Part shown: positions 9,791 through 21,467 of the stretch, piece after piece | Numbering within the stretch: the stretch's first letter is position 1 | How the letters are laid out: the number at the start of each line of letters is the position of its first letter | Origin: Dactylorhiza incarnata | Lineage: Eukaryota; Streptophyta; Magnoliopsida; Asparagales; Orchidaceae | Direction of reading: 5' to 3' | DNA: 64,000 nucleotides | Assembly: GCA_033032865.1 (NCBI GenBank) | Contig: JAWHQI010000051.1 | Span: 11,178,001-11,242,000 of the forward strand | The notes under the pieces: model-generated | Database searches by the model: none | What the model saw: the letters and a program-made list of their open reading frames with translations, nothing else | Told to the model about the DNA's origin: nothing | Made by a program: the position numbers and the translations under genes

Positions 9791-12700
9791 GCTTTGTCCT
9801 AATTTTCAACTATCCGGCGAGAGCTCTATTTGATACGGGTGCATCGCACTCTTTTCTATCTGAGGACTTCGTGGTGCGAATCGGAGTGCCGTCTACCTTC
9901 GTAGAGGATAGATTGGAAGTAGTGCTACCCAATGGATCTCGCATGTCTGCGGATAGGAAGAGCCGTGTGAAGGTGCGGATCGGAAATCAGGATTTCGATT
10001 TGGAAGCATCGTTATTACCGTTAGCTGAATTCGATATGATCTTCGGCATGGACTGGCTCTTGGAGCAGCGAGCATGCATAGATTGCAATACAAAGGAGAT
10101 CACTCTGGGAAGGAACACCGAAGGAGAAACCACGTTCGCCGGTATGCGAGGAGCGAGCAAGACGCTGATGTCTGCTCTCCAGGTGGTAAAGGCGGTGAGA
10201 AAAGGCGCCGAGTTGTTCTTCACCTTGTTGGAGGCTTCGGAGCCAAAGCCCAGGTTATGTGATGTCCCAGTTGTAGCGGAGTACACCGACGTGTTTCCTA
10301 ACGAACTCCCTGGGGCTCCGCCTCAGTGAGAGATCGATTTCTGTATCGAGTTGGTGCCAGGTGCCAAACCTGTGGCCCGCTCACCGTACCGAATAGCGCC
10401 AAAGGAATTGGCAGAGCTGAAGGTCCAATTGTAAGAGCTGCTAGAGCAAGGCTACGTACGTCCAAGTTCATCGCCTTGGAGTGCACCGATCCTCTTTGTG
10501 AAAAAGAAGGACGGGAGCTTGCGTCTATGTATTGATTATCGAGAGCTAAACAAGTTGACCGAGAAGAACCGATATCTGATTCCAAGAATCGATGATCTAT
10601 TCGACCAACTGGTTGGGTCGACAGTTTACTCCAAGCTGGACCTAAGGTTCAGCTATTATCAACTGAGGTTAAGGGAATGCGACATTCCAAAGACAGCGTT
10701 CAGTACCCGCTTTGGGCACTATGAGTTCACGGTGATGCCATTTGGTCTGTCTAATGCACCGTCGGTATTCATGGACTTAATGAACAGGACGTTCCGAGAG
10801 TATTTGGATCAATTTGTGATCGTCTTCATCGACGACATTTTGGTATACTCTCAGTCGGAAGAGGAGCATGTAGGGCATCTGCACGCAGTTCTGAGCACCT
10901 TGAGGAGGAGTCAGCTATGTGCCAAATTCTCTAAGTGCGAGTTTTGGCTACCGTCAGTAGCAATCCTTGGTCATGTCGTTAGTGGAGAAGGAATTACAGT
11001 TGATCCGTCGAAGATAGAAGCGATCCGAGCGTGGCCTTTGTTGAAAAACGTAGTGGAAGTCCGAAGTTTCTTAAGACTTGCCGGCTATTATAGGCGCTTT
11101 GTGGAAAACTTCTCGAGGATTGCACTCCCTCTCACTAAACTGACTAGGAAAGATCATAAGTTCATTTGGTCGCCCGAGTGCGCATGAGCTTTTGAAGAGC
11201 TGAAGAGCCGTCTGACCACGGCGCCCATTCTATGCTCGCCACAAGGTACGGAAGGCTACAAAATTTATAGCGACGTCTCAGGAAGTGGTTTGGGTTGTGT
11301 CCTAGTGCAGTTCGGGAAGGTAATTGCCTACGGCTCCCGACAACTGAAGGTTCATGAGAGGAATTACCCGGTCCATGATTTGGAGCTAGCGGCCGTGGTT
11401 TTCGCCCTCAAACTTTGGAGGCACTATCTATATGGCGTGAAGATCGATATCTTTACCTACCACAAGAGCCTCAAGTACTTGCTAGATCAAAGGGAGTTGA
11501 ATATGCGTCAAAGGAGGTGGATGGAGTTCCTTGGGGACTACACCTTCGACATCAAATATACTCCCGGTAAGGGAAACGTAGTTGCGGACGCGTTGAGTCG
11601 TCGGGCTCCCGCACAAGCAAATTGGATTTTGATGCACGATGAGCATCTAATCCGTGAGCTGGAAGAAATGGAGATCATTTGCGTTGATAGGAGAACGTCT
11701 ACTTCAGCATGCTTGAACTGGACGGAGGTTCAATACGACCTTGCCGACCGAGTTCGACAAGCATTGGAGCTGGACGAGAGCATGAAACGCTTTAAAGCGG
11801 AAACCATTGATGGGTTACACGCCGATTTCTCCTTCGAAGACGACCTTATGTGGAAACAGGAAAGGTTGTGCATCCCAAACGTTGGCACTCTACGGGCGGA
11901 GTTGATGTACGAGGATCATCATACCAAGTACTCAATCCACCCGGGGAGCACTAAAATGTATATGGATATGAAGAAACTTTTCTGGTGGCCGGGTATGAAG
12001 AAAGACATTGCCCTTTATGTGGCCAAGTGTCATACTTGCGCATTGGTGAAAGCGGAATGTCAACGTCCCGGTGGGTTTCTGAAGTCCTTGCCGATTCCGG
12101 AATGGAAGTTTGATGATATTTCGATGGATTTCGTGCACGGATTGCCGAGATCGCAGCATGGAAACGACACCATCTGGGTGATCGTGGACCATTTGACAAA
12201 GGTATCACACTTCATTCCGAACCGGAAGGATGATTCTGTCGAGAAGCTAGCGAAGCTCTATGTTGATAGTATTGTGAGGCTGCACGGTGTCCCTCGTAGC
12301 ATCGTCAGCGATCGTGACGGGCGTTTCACATCGAAATATTGGAGGCTTATCCATGAACTGTTGGGCACGAAATTGAAGTTCAGCACGGCCTTCCACCCGC
12401 AAACGGATGGACAGACCGAGAGAACCAACAGGACTATGGAGGATATGCTCCGAATGTGCGCTCTAGATTTTGGGAAGAAGTGGGAAGATCATCTCTATAT
12501 GATCGAGTTCGCCTACAATAATAGCTACCAAGCTAGTATACAGATGGCTCCTTTCGAGGCCCTCTATGGTAAGAAGTGTCGTACGCCGTTGTCTTGGGCG
12601 GAAACGGGCGATACTAAGCTATTAAAGTGAAAGGATATTGAGGAAGCAACTTCGACGATCCGAACTATACGTGAAAGGCTATTGATTGCCCAGGATAGGC

Positions 12701-13230
12701 AAGCAAAATATTTCAACGCCAAGCATAGGAACCTAGAGTTCGCCGTCGGTGACCGGGTTTACTTGAAGATCAAACCGTTCAAAGGGGTATCAAGGATCCG
12801 ACGCTTGAAAAAGCTCAGTCCAAGGTACTTATGACCGTTTGAGATCGTGGATCGTGTTTTTGATGCGGCTTATCGGCTTGCACTATCTGCAGAGCTGAGC
12901 GGTCTGCACGACGTGTTTCACATTTCAGTATTGAGGAAGGCAGTGCAAGAGCCTACTCATATCGTTGCGGTCGGCAAAGTGCTGGTTGATAGTGGGTTGT
13001 CGACGAAAGTCAAGCCCTTACACATCGAAGATACCGAAGTAAAGCAGCTGCGGAACAAGTCCATTCGGATGGTAAAAGTCCGGTGGGATAATTGCGGCCG
13101 AGAGGAGCTCTCTTGGGAGAGAGAGCAAATGATGCTTGCGGAGTACCCCGAGCTATTTCTCTCAGGTAAAAGATATAACTGTAATTCATGCTATTGCTGT
13201 TTTATAAATTTCGGGACGAAATTCTTTTAA
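9791..13230 (+). pseudogene. pol: B pol: protease, RT, RNase H, integrase, chromodomain; five nonsense codons
   Basis: One reading frame runs the whole length without a frameshift. The protease has ALFDTGASHSFLS (near 9825-9863) and FGMDWL. RT has [20 protein letters not shown] and the catalytic FIDDILVYS (10825 onward). RNase H follows (11290 onward, ending VVADALSRR). Integrase has its zinc module [10 protein letters not shown] near 11910-12050 and a DDE core ([21 protein letters not shown]). After GDRVYLKIKPFKG comes a chromodomain-like end, KVRWDNCGREELSWERE, which in this lineage directs integration. Stops: TGA at 10327, 11185, 12628 and 12832, and TAA at 10432. Each is explicable as a C-to-T change (CGA or CAA). 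The frame ends TAA at 13228-13230. Confidence 0.92.
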
Positions 13231-13251
13231 GGGGGGGGGGGGGGGGGGGGG
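13231..13251 (+). other. B polypurine tract region with 21 consecutive G
   Basis: The usual 'ttttaagggggg' tract that primes plus-strand DNA synthesis has become a run of 21 G, followed by TGGAGT and the 3' LTR. The tract may be an expansion in the genome or a sequencing/assembly length artefact. Confidence 0.75.
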
Positions 13252-13257
13252 TGGAGT

Positions 13258-15234
13258 TGTAACACCCCAAAAATCGTAACTCAGCGAAGTAGGCGGAGTG
13301 GTAGTGCTGCGCTCGAAGTGGGCTAAATTTTCCATGTTTGCTCTTAGCGCACGGGAAGTGGCCTTTTCGCGCACGACCGGTGATCGTGCGCCCATGATCG
13401 TGCGTTAATTCAGAAGAATCGGAGTTCTGTCGCGGGTAGTGCGCACGACCATTTCCCTCTTCGCGCACGACCACTGACCGTGCGCCTGTGATCGTGCGCC
13501 CTGTTTATTCTGCTCCGCGATTTTGAGCGGAGAAGACGATCCGACCGTCCAAATCTTTTGGAATCCGATCCAATGGCTAGGATTAGATGCTGGAGGCTAT
13601 TAGGGCTTATGAGAGGAGATTAATCCTCATTATTTTGAGGTGTTTCTCTATCCTAGGCTAGAGGAAGAAGAAGGAGGCAAGGAAGAAGAAGAGTGATCCC
13701 ACCATTGACAGAGCTCCGGAGCTCCGTTTCGCGAGCCGTTTCCAGATCTGGAGAGTGCAGCCCGGTGCGGTCGTTTCTCTCCGTGTGGAATCTCGGATCC
13801 ATGGCGAAAAAGAACGTGTCTAGGGTAACGATTCTTCCTCCCAATATTTGGACTTGTCATTTGTCCATTCCTTCATTTCTCTATGCTTGCATGAGGAATC
13901 CCTTTCACCAAATGGGTGAAGTGTAGGATTTCCTCAAGTTCTTCGGAACTCCGGGTAGATTGTGTCCGTCCCCGACATTATTGCATGTAGAAAATCCGGT
14001 AGTCATGCGGATTTAGGCATTGTGTGTGAAGCCTATTCGTGGCCGTGAGCCCGAATCGGTGATGCTTGATTTGCGACGTTGCATTTAGGTTAGGCCTAGA
14101 ATGCGCGCCAGAGAATGACTCCGTGAAATCATCTATAGTATTGCGGGAATTAAGTGTAGGCGTCTTGTGAAGATCCTAACGAAAGCCCCATGCTTTGAGA
14201 TTTGGATGAAGGCAAACCTTCACCACGAATTTGATGCGGAGCGCATGGTACCTCCCTTGTTGAGTATTTGTGAAGCCTAGATCCTTGTGAAGGGGTTAGG
14301 TGCGTAGCGTATAATTTGTGAAGCACTTGAAAGTGCTAAACCCTTACGGGCCGAGGTGAAGCCATACCCGCGTCGTGCGATAGATCGCGACGATTAGAGC
14401 ACGGGCAAAGCTAAACCGAACCCGTTTCCATGCAGATCGGTAAGAGGCCCCTTCCTCATGAAAGCCGTGTGATCATGGGAGAGGTCGCGGAAGGTGTCAT
14501 ACCTAGACCGACCAAATGCTCTTGTTCCCACCTAAGGCTGTGACCCTTAGGGTGGAGTGTTGTGGAATTAATATTATGATTAGCCTCATGCGATTGCTTA
14601 GGCGGTTGTGGGGAACCTTCGGGTGAACCCAACCAACATCATGTGCATACCTAGGTTCCCTTCTTTTTGATGCTCAACCTAGAAGATTGATTGTGCTTGA
14701 AACCTCACCTTGTGTAGTTGCACCTTCTTTATATTAGTACTTGTGCTAGTATAGCTTGCTTGCAGGGTAGAAGCTCCGCCACCCCGGGAAAGGGGTGGCG
14801 TTGTTATAATTTGGTCAGCTTTGCTGACCGTTTCCATGTTTACCACCGCTTGGTGGAATGTTCTTATGCAGGTGCAGGTGAGCCTAGCGGAAAATAGCGG
14901 GCGACGGCCCTTATGCTGTGTTGGCCCTCGAAGGCCAGCCTCTTTTCTATTTTCCTTGTATTACCGGCCTGCGCGCCGATGCATGTTTTGAGTTATAGTA
15001 CATTTGGTGAATGTAAGGCCTTAAGGCCGTAACTCTTTTAGTAGTTTCATTCCTATGATAGTGGACAGTTCTAAATGAAATAGTTTAATCCTTTATGCTT
15101 CCGCTGATTTTTAGTGTACTCTGGTGTAGTTATTTTCTGTGTATCACCTTTTAACTCCTAGCTAGTGTGGTTTGTATGGCGTGGGGTCCTGGCCGGACCT
15201 GCTGTTATACTTTTCGTACTGGCAGGATGTTACA
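13258..15234 (+). repeat. B 3' LTR, 1,977 bp
   Basis: Collinear with 6299-8275; ends GGATGTTACA and is followed by the TSD copy AGGTG at 15235-15239. Same palindromic U3 (13347-13502). Confidence 0.95.
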
Positions 15235-15281
15235 AGGTGACGCCCTCCACTTGTCCCAAGATTGTATCAGAAGCGGTAATC
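15235..15281 (+). other. Fragment of A between B and C
   Basis: 47 bp of host element: the AGGTG copy, then 42 bp that continue the A reading frame, ending in TAATC (15277-15281), the left TSD copy of element C. Confidence 0.85.
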
Positions 15282-16330
15282 TATTGGAACATGGTTTTCC
15301 GCATCTCCTAGGTTTGAGAATAACAAATCCTATATGTATTTGATCTTGTGTGTTTAAGTGTGCAGGAAATCAAAGTCCACATGACTCAAGAATGGTTGTC
15401 CCCAAAATTGAGGCCAGAATTCCAACATGGCCACTAGTGCCGGCGGTAGCGATAGCGCCCGGCGCTAGCGATGATTAGCGCAATTCCGGCAGTGTTTTTA
15501 GAAGGAGTTAGCGCCCGACGGTAGCTACTAGCGCTGGCGGTAGCATGGCGCACAAGAGGCATAGAGCAAAATGTTGTCGCGGATTGAAGATCCTGCCACG
15601 CAAAATGTTACATAATCAGGGATAGCGCCGGCGGTAGCGCTTTGGCTATAAAAGGACCCCCTCTCCTCTTGTTTTCGTACACCTATTGCATACACCTCAT
15701 AGAGAGAGTGCTAGAATTCCAGAGGCTTGTCTTGGCCGAATTTGAGGTCCCAGCGAAGCTCTGCCAACTTCTGAAGGAGGATTCCATCACGCCAAATCTA
15801 AACGAAGTCCGCTTCGACAAACGCTGATTCTACAGCGGATCTTCGCCTTCATCTTCAGAAGTTCATCTTAAGGGAGGTTTTATTATTTTATTTATCTTTC
15901 TTTGTAAACGGTAGTGAAATCGCCTCGTGTTGGCGACTAGGTATGGGGTAGGACTTAGGGCTGAAATTCGCCTCGTGTTGGCGACTAGATCTAGGCTAGG
16001 TCTAGGGGGTGCTCGAGGCCACATCTGGGGAAGGATTGGCTAGAGCGGCTTGAGGCCGAATCCGGGGAGGAGAAGGCTAGGGCCACCGGTTCGTGGGAAG
16101 CGAGTCGGGATAGAAAATGAAAAGAGCTTTTATTATTCGCCTCCTATCTCTAGCGTCATAGAGATCAAGTTTTGTAAAACTCATTTAATATTAATAAATC
16201 TTGTCTCTCTTTAGTTTTACTTGACTTCTTCTTGTTTTAATATTGCATTATTCTAAAGTTTTTCTAAATAAATCTAAAGTTTTTGAAAACCCTTATTCAC
16301 CCCCCTCTAAGGGCGCCTACTGATCCAACA
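15282..16330 (+). repeat. C 5' LTR, 1,049 bp
   Basis: Begins TATTGGAACATGG where the 3' LTR has TGTTGGAACATGG, so the terminal TG has become TA; ends GATCCAACA. U3 holds the motif family GCGCCGGCGGTAGCGC, including a perfect TAGCGCCCGGCGCTA at 15453-15467, and a TATA box at 15647-15653. Confidence 0.92.
15647..15653 (+). promoter_or_regulatory. C 5' LTR TATA box
   Basis: TATAAAA in GGCTATAAAAGGACC, seven bases after the last GCGCCGGCGGTAGCGC copy. The 3' LTR has it at 21851-21857. Confidence 0.7.
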
Positions 16331-16332
16331 AG

Positions 16333-16344
16333 TGGTATCAGAGA
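16333..16344 (+). other. C primer-binding site, initiator tRNA-Met type
   Basis: TGGTATCAGAGA, two bases after the 5' LTR; standard for copia elements, apart from the last base. Confidence 0.85.
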
Positions 16345-16378
16345 GGTTTTATTCCAATCGGCTTAACAACCGGGAATA

Positions 16379-16804
16379 ATGGCGTCTCATGATCTCGCTT
16401 CGTTCAGTGGGGGTAATTTTGAAGAAGAAGAAAAATTTCTTGCACCATCTTTATTCAAAGGATCAAATTATAAAGGATGGAAAATTTTAATTGAAAAATT
16501 TATTAAGACTTTAGATATCGAAGTATGGAATTTTGCCATAACTAGACCTGCAAATGAATCAAATAAAAAAGAACTTCAGTTAAATACAAAATCTAAACAC
16601 TATTTATTTTGTGGTCTTTCAAATGAAAATTTCAAATTAATATACTGTTTTTCTAGTGCATACAAAGTATGGAAATTTCTTGAAGAAATGTATGATCTTC
16701 CTCTCGCAGGTATGGACAAACACAGGAAGAGAAAAATGTCCAAGCATCCACTATCATTCAAGAAGATCTCTCTCGGAGCGAAGCCATGGAGAATATTGAA
16801 ATAG
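16379..16804 (+). pseudogene. gag: C gag N-terminal domain, copia type, truncated
   Basis: 141 codons beginning MASHDLASF, 35 bp after the PBS. It shows the copia Gag start: APSLFKGSNYKGWKILIEKF, then TLDIEVWNFA, and AYKVWKFLEEMYD at about residues 98-110 (the family has 'A.e.W..Le..ye'). After residue ~113 the match to the family stops: most of the capsid domain is missing, and the next segment is in another frame and belongs further along Gag. An internal deletion is the simplest explanation. The product is unlikely to assemble by itself. Confidence 0.75.
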
Positions 16805-17865
16805 AAAAGGAGAACAATACACTAAGAGAAACAGAAGATATAGATCCATCTATAATGGAGGAAGAACTAAAAGATGACGAAGGAATTTCATGTTCACAAT
16901 CTGCCTCCTCCAATAGTGCTGTAAGGAAGACTAAATCTTCTTCTTGTGTGATAACTTCCATTTCTAGTTTCAATATACTAAAAACTGCTAAATGTAAGAT
17001 CAAGAAATTGAAAATCACTATTAAAAATTTACATATAGAAAATAAGAGGTTAAAAGCTAATGTTAATTTAGAATCAAATTGTGATGTGGTTTCACCATCG
17101 TGTCCTTTACTTGAAAACACAAAACCTTGTTTTGATTGTTATAATATTAAGGAAAAACTCATGAAATTTAAAAGGATTTAATTTAGTAAATGAACAAAAT
17201 GAAAAATTATGTTTAGAAAATTCATCGTTGATAAATGATTGTGCTAAGTGCAAAGACTATAAAATTGAAATTAAAGAGATGGATGAAACATTTGATGAAT
17301 ATAGGGATAAATACGAAAAACATATTGACTCAATTGTTACCACTCTTAAAAATAGCACAATCAATTATAATAAAGCTAGACATAGTTTAAAAATCAAGAA
17401 TGATGAATTAAAATAAAAAATCAACTTGCTTATGAAAATTGTAAATACAAATTCCCAATATCAAACTATATCTAAAGACAAGTTGAATATGAATATGAAC
17501 ATCGAAAAGAAGTTTAATAATGGGAGTAAGGAACATAAAGGACTTGTAAATCAAAATCAAAATCATCATTATTTACAAAATCATGCTTCTCCCAACCCAA
17601 AATTAAATGCAAAATTTCCTTTAAATTATAAATTCAAAATCATTTTTATCCAAATATTCAAGTAAATGATTATGGAAATTTGAGAACTAAAAAAAATGTT
17701 TGTCCAAGGTATGAATGGAGACCCATTCTTAAGAATAACGCACTAATGCCAAAAGAAAGGGTCCACTCATCACTATCTCCCCAAAAGCAAACACGATTTA
17801 TTTGGGTACCCAAAGGAACCATCACACCCGGTCCTCTTTGGATACCTAAATCTATCATTCATTAG
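16786..17865 (+). pseudogene. gag: C gag C-terminal remnants, coiled-coil region
   Basis: Several short open segments in different frames (16786-17181, 17228-17416, 17426-17665, 17680-17865) together resemble the C-terminal half of the SIRE-like Gag seen intact in F. There is an acidic stretch (MEEELKDDEG), lysine/asparagine-rich coiled coil (KCKIKKLKITIKNLHIENK), CAKCKDY-like cysteines, and at the end QTRFIWVPKGTITPGP, equivalent to the KQIWVPKAST end of Gag in F. Zinc knuckles are not clearly kept. Frameshifts and stops separate the segments. Confidence 0.6.
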
Positions 17866-20800
17866 TATCCCATCATTTGCATGAAGTAGAAATCAACTAA
17901 AAATGAAATATCACTTCTCTACTTCATGATATGCTTAAACTTTCATTTTGTTTATTTTCTTTTGTTTTGCTCAAACTAACATGATATGATCACTCTATAT
18001 ATCTTGTGATATGACTTTCATAAATCATAATTCATAAATGAATCAATAAAAGTGAATTAAAGTCATATCATTCTGTTTAGTGATCTACTTATCCTTTTTA
18101 TTTTTACCTTATAAATCCATTACCTCTTAAATGTCTTGAATTATGAAGTGTAAATTGAAATTATTGCCAAGACTAATGATAATATTTTAATGGATTTAAA
18201 TGGTTTATTAAAGGGCTTAGGCTAAATATTAAAATGCGAAATGTGTTGATCTTGTTTTGTTGATTATGTTAGCCCTTGTAATGAAGAAAAATATTTTTCA
18301 CAAAATGCATGATTAATCCGCATCCAAACTCATCATCCTAGCATCACTTTTTGGTTTATGCTTGTGTATCTATGCTAGGTACAACATTTATGATGTTATG
18401 TGATTTGAAATCATAATAGAATACTAAAATTCCTTCAAACGCATAGTTTATGGATTAATCATTAGAACATATATAATTTGGCTTATTCAAACATGATATC
18501 TTGTGCTTACATTTCCTATCAATTTCAATTTACATTATATTGATAAATATGAGTCTTAGAAAAATGAAAATGAAAATATAAGAAAATATACATCATGCGT
18601 TGTCAAGTCATACACTAAATCGCTAATGTTTCATGCAATTTGCACTATCTAAACATCTCCTAAAAATCTGATATTTCAGCATGGAACTGCTATTGGGACA
18701 CTTAATCAAAATCAATAATTAATATATTCAAAATCACAAAAAATCGTTCACTATTTCCCGCGCTAGCGCTACCGCTGGCGCTAGTGTCCATATTAAATTT
18801 TTTGTGATTTTAAAATTTTGAAAAATTTCTAATAATATATTAATCTATATTTTCTACTTAGTTTTGCACTTCTGTGTTTCTTTATTTTTTGAAAAATCAA
18901 ATACAAAACTACAAAAACCAAATTACAAAAAATATGTTTTTATTTTTTGCTTGTGTTGTTTCCTTTGTTTAAAGTTCATCTTTATGCAAAAATGAAATAT
19001 AAAAATTACAAAAGCATAAATTACAAAAATATGCTTTTATTTGCTAAAATCAAATACAAAAATATAAAACACTTAAACTATCAAAAATACTGTATGGACT
19101 TTTCTGTGATAATATAGCATGATTTAGTCTATTATTTAGAAATTCTACAATGTTGCAATTTATCTTTTCAAACTACGTTGAACATTGTTTTCATCATGCT
19201 TTGATATATCTATTAATATGTGCATCAATTATATTTTAAAGGTTGTGTAGAACTAAGCTTAGCATGCCTCTAAGTATGAGTAAATGTTTTATGTTTGATA
19301 ATGATATTTATTCACTCACCCTTTTTGGCATTGTCTACATATGTGTTTAATCTAAGAATACTTGTGTATGTTTTGTATTAGTACAATGGATTAAAATTGC
19401 ACAAGTATCTTACCTACACTCCTTATTTTGCACTCTTAAAAATTAAGAAAAGTGGTTATGTTTTTCATAAATTCTATTGATTTGCAAAATAAGTATATTC
19501 GGAGAACTTTGTACAAAACAAAATTATAAAATAAAGTGACAAAGATAACTCCACCAAGCACTACTTGAACCTCCTGATAAGTCTTAATAAGCGTTGTGAG
19601 GTTGAGCACCTTGGAAAGAATAGTAAAGTATCTTGTGCAAACAATAACTTTCTTTCAAAAATAAGAAAAACCACTTATTCTTAAGTACACCGGATCACAA
19701 TAAAAAAAATCAATATTGAAGAATAAAATTATGTGATCCCCAAGCACTACTTTGCACCCTGATAAGTCTTAATGAGCATTGTGTATGCAAAGCACCTTGG
19801 TAGTTGTACATTTTTTTTTGTGCATTAAAGTGTGTGGAAGTAATCTTATTTGTGTTTTATTGTGCTATTACTTTACATATTTCTTGTATTTTTGATTAAA
19901 ACATTTGTTTACACTACTCAAAAATACACTTATGTACACATCATTATCTTCCATAACACATCTTCTCATGAGAATTGGATCCTAATGCTAATTCTATATT
20001 ACTCTTTACTTATGAAATACACTAGATAACCTAGCATGTTTTCTATAATGTTTGGTATGACTTGAAATTGTGAATTGAAATAACATTGTAGTAATCTCTT
20101 TATGATAATATTATTTCATGCTTGGTTATTTTTGTCAACCATAAGATTTTTATTGAAACATGATTTACATAAACATCTACTTTTTGAAATTAAACTCATA
20201 TATATTTGTATGGATTATTCTTGATTACAATAAGATATTTCATGTATTTCTACAAGTCTTCCGCATCATCACCATATAACTTTTACCTTGCACTTTCATG
20301 CTTATATCAAGTCGTAAATCTCAATTTTTTTTTAAAAACAAGTGGTAGACTTGCTTGGTAGAATTTATATTGGTTGTTCTAACACACATATCATTTTTAT
20401 AGTAACAAACTCTGATTTATTTCAATATAAACGTGTATGCTAAACGCTCTTCCAACAAGTGAAACATTGCTAAAAGGATGTTGTTTCTTTCTTCCAAAAT
20501 GCTAGTTTTGAAACTCAAAAACATCTCCTTTTTTAACTTAAACTCTTATTTAGTATTATGGTGTTTCTTTTTCGAAATCTTCCGCAATGCTCAAACTCTG
20601 ATACATTCATGAATTTCAATATAGCTAAGTAAGTTTTATTTCAAAAAAAATTCAATTATGATTCTTCTCATTAGATTTAAGAGCTTCTTGTTTCAAAAAA
20701 CTATTATCCGTGACTTCATATCTCACCATAGCGGGGGCGTAGAGTTGTAGACATTAGATAAACTTATCTTTAGTCATGTCTTGTCCTTAACCGGGGAGGG

Positions 20801-21449
20801 TTCCAGTGGGGCCTTGCGAGGCACTGGGGGGAAAGAGTGCTAGGTTGAGTTTTGTCTAGTGTTTGCATATGGGACTAACACCCCAACCTACGGCATGTTT
20901 GCAGCTCCTCATGCCCATCCGTCACTTAGTACGGGGCTAGGGTGTAGACATATTGTCTGGGTAGATTGGTTATTTGGAAATCCTTATTTTTATGCTTAAA
21001 ACTTTTATATAAAGGGAAAATCATTACTTTTTATGCTAAAAACTCTGATTTCCTTCTATGAAAAATTTTGTAATGCTTATAACTCTGATCTATTTAAATG
21101 AAAAACAATTCTAAAACTTCTTATCATTTACTTCAAAAGCTCGATCATGCCTTATTTTCTACTTACAATCTTTTTTAGTGCTTTGTTTCCCTACCCACTT
21201 TTGCTAATAACAAAGGGGGGAGAACTAACATGATAAATATAACCCGCTATCATACACCCAACATGACAAATTCAGATGATAGCTTACATATTAGGGGAGC
21301 ATTCACTTAGGGGGAGCATGTATTTAGGGGGAGTAATTCTAAATGTTAAAATCAATAATTATCCTAAGTCATCATTCACACACACACACAAGTATAGTTT
21401 CATCATGCGTATTTATTAATGCTTTGCTTTATCATTAATGGATTTGTTA
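17866..21449 (+). other. C internal noncoding region, AT-rich, pol absent
   Basis: About 3.6 kb with no ORF above the noise and no RT or integrase motif in any frame. Features seen: a GC-rich motif CGCTAGCGCTACCGCTGGCG at 18761-18780 that matches the U3 motif in reverse; two similar segments with 'ccaagcac(t)act...gataagtcttaa...gc(g/a)ttgtg' at 19552-19608 and 19739-19792; a GC-richer block at 20725-20950; and several 'agggggagc' runs at 21294-21332, as in the 3' regions of SIRE-like elements. Confidence 0.6.
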
Positions 21450-21454
21450 TTATC

Positions 21455-21467
21455 AAAAGGGGGAGTT
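21455..21467 (+). other. C polypurine tract
   Basis: 'caaaagggggagtttg' directly before the 3' LTR at 21468; the plus-strand primer. Confidence 0.7.

Larger units (their letters stand above)
6299..15234 (+). mobile_element. B: Ty3/gypsy chromovirus (Tekay-like), nearly complete
   Basis: 8,936 bp flanked by the TSD AGGTG. Two 1,977-bp LTRs (6299-8275 and 13258-15234) begin TGTAACACC and end GTTACA. Contents: PBS related to initiator tRNA-Met, gag with CCHC knuckle, protease, RT, RNase H, integrase with a C-terminal chromodomain, and a guanine-rich tract before the 3' LTR. By eye the LTRs differ by only a few per cent, suggesting a fairly recent insertion. It is inserted into the protease segment of A. 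Confidence 0.93.
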
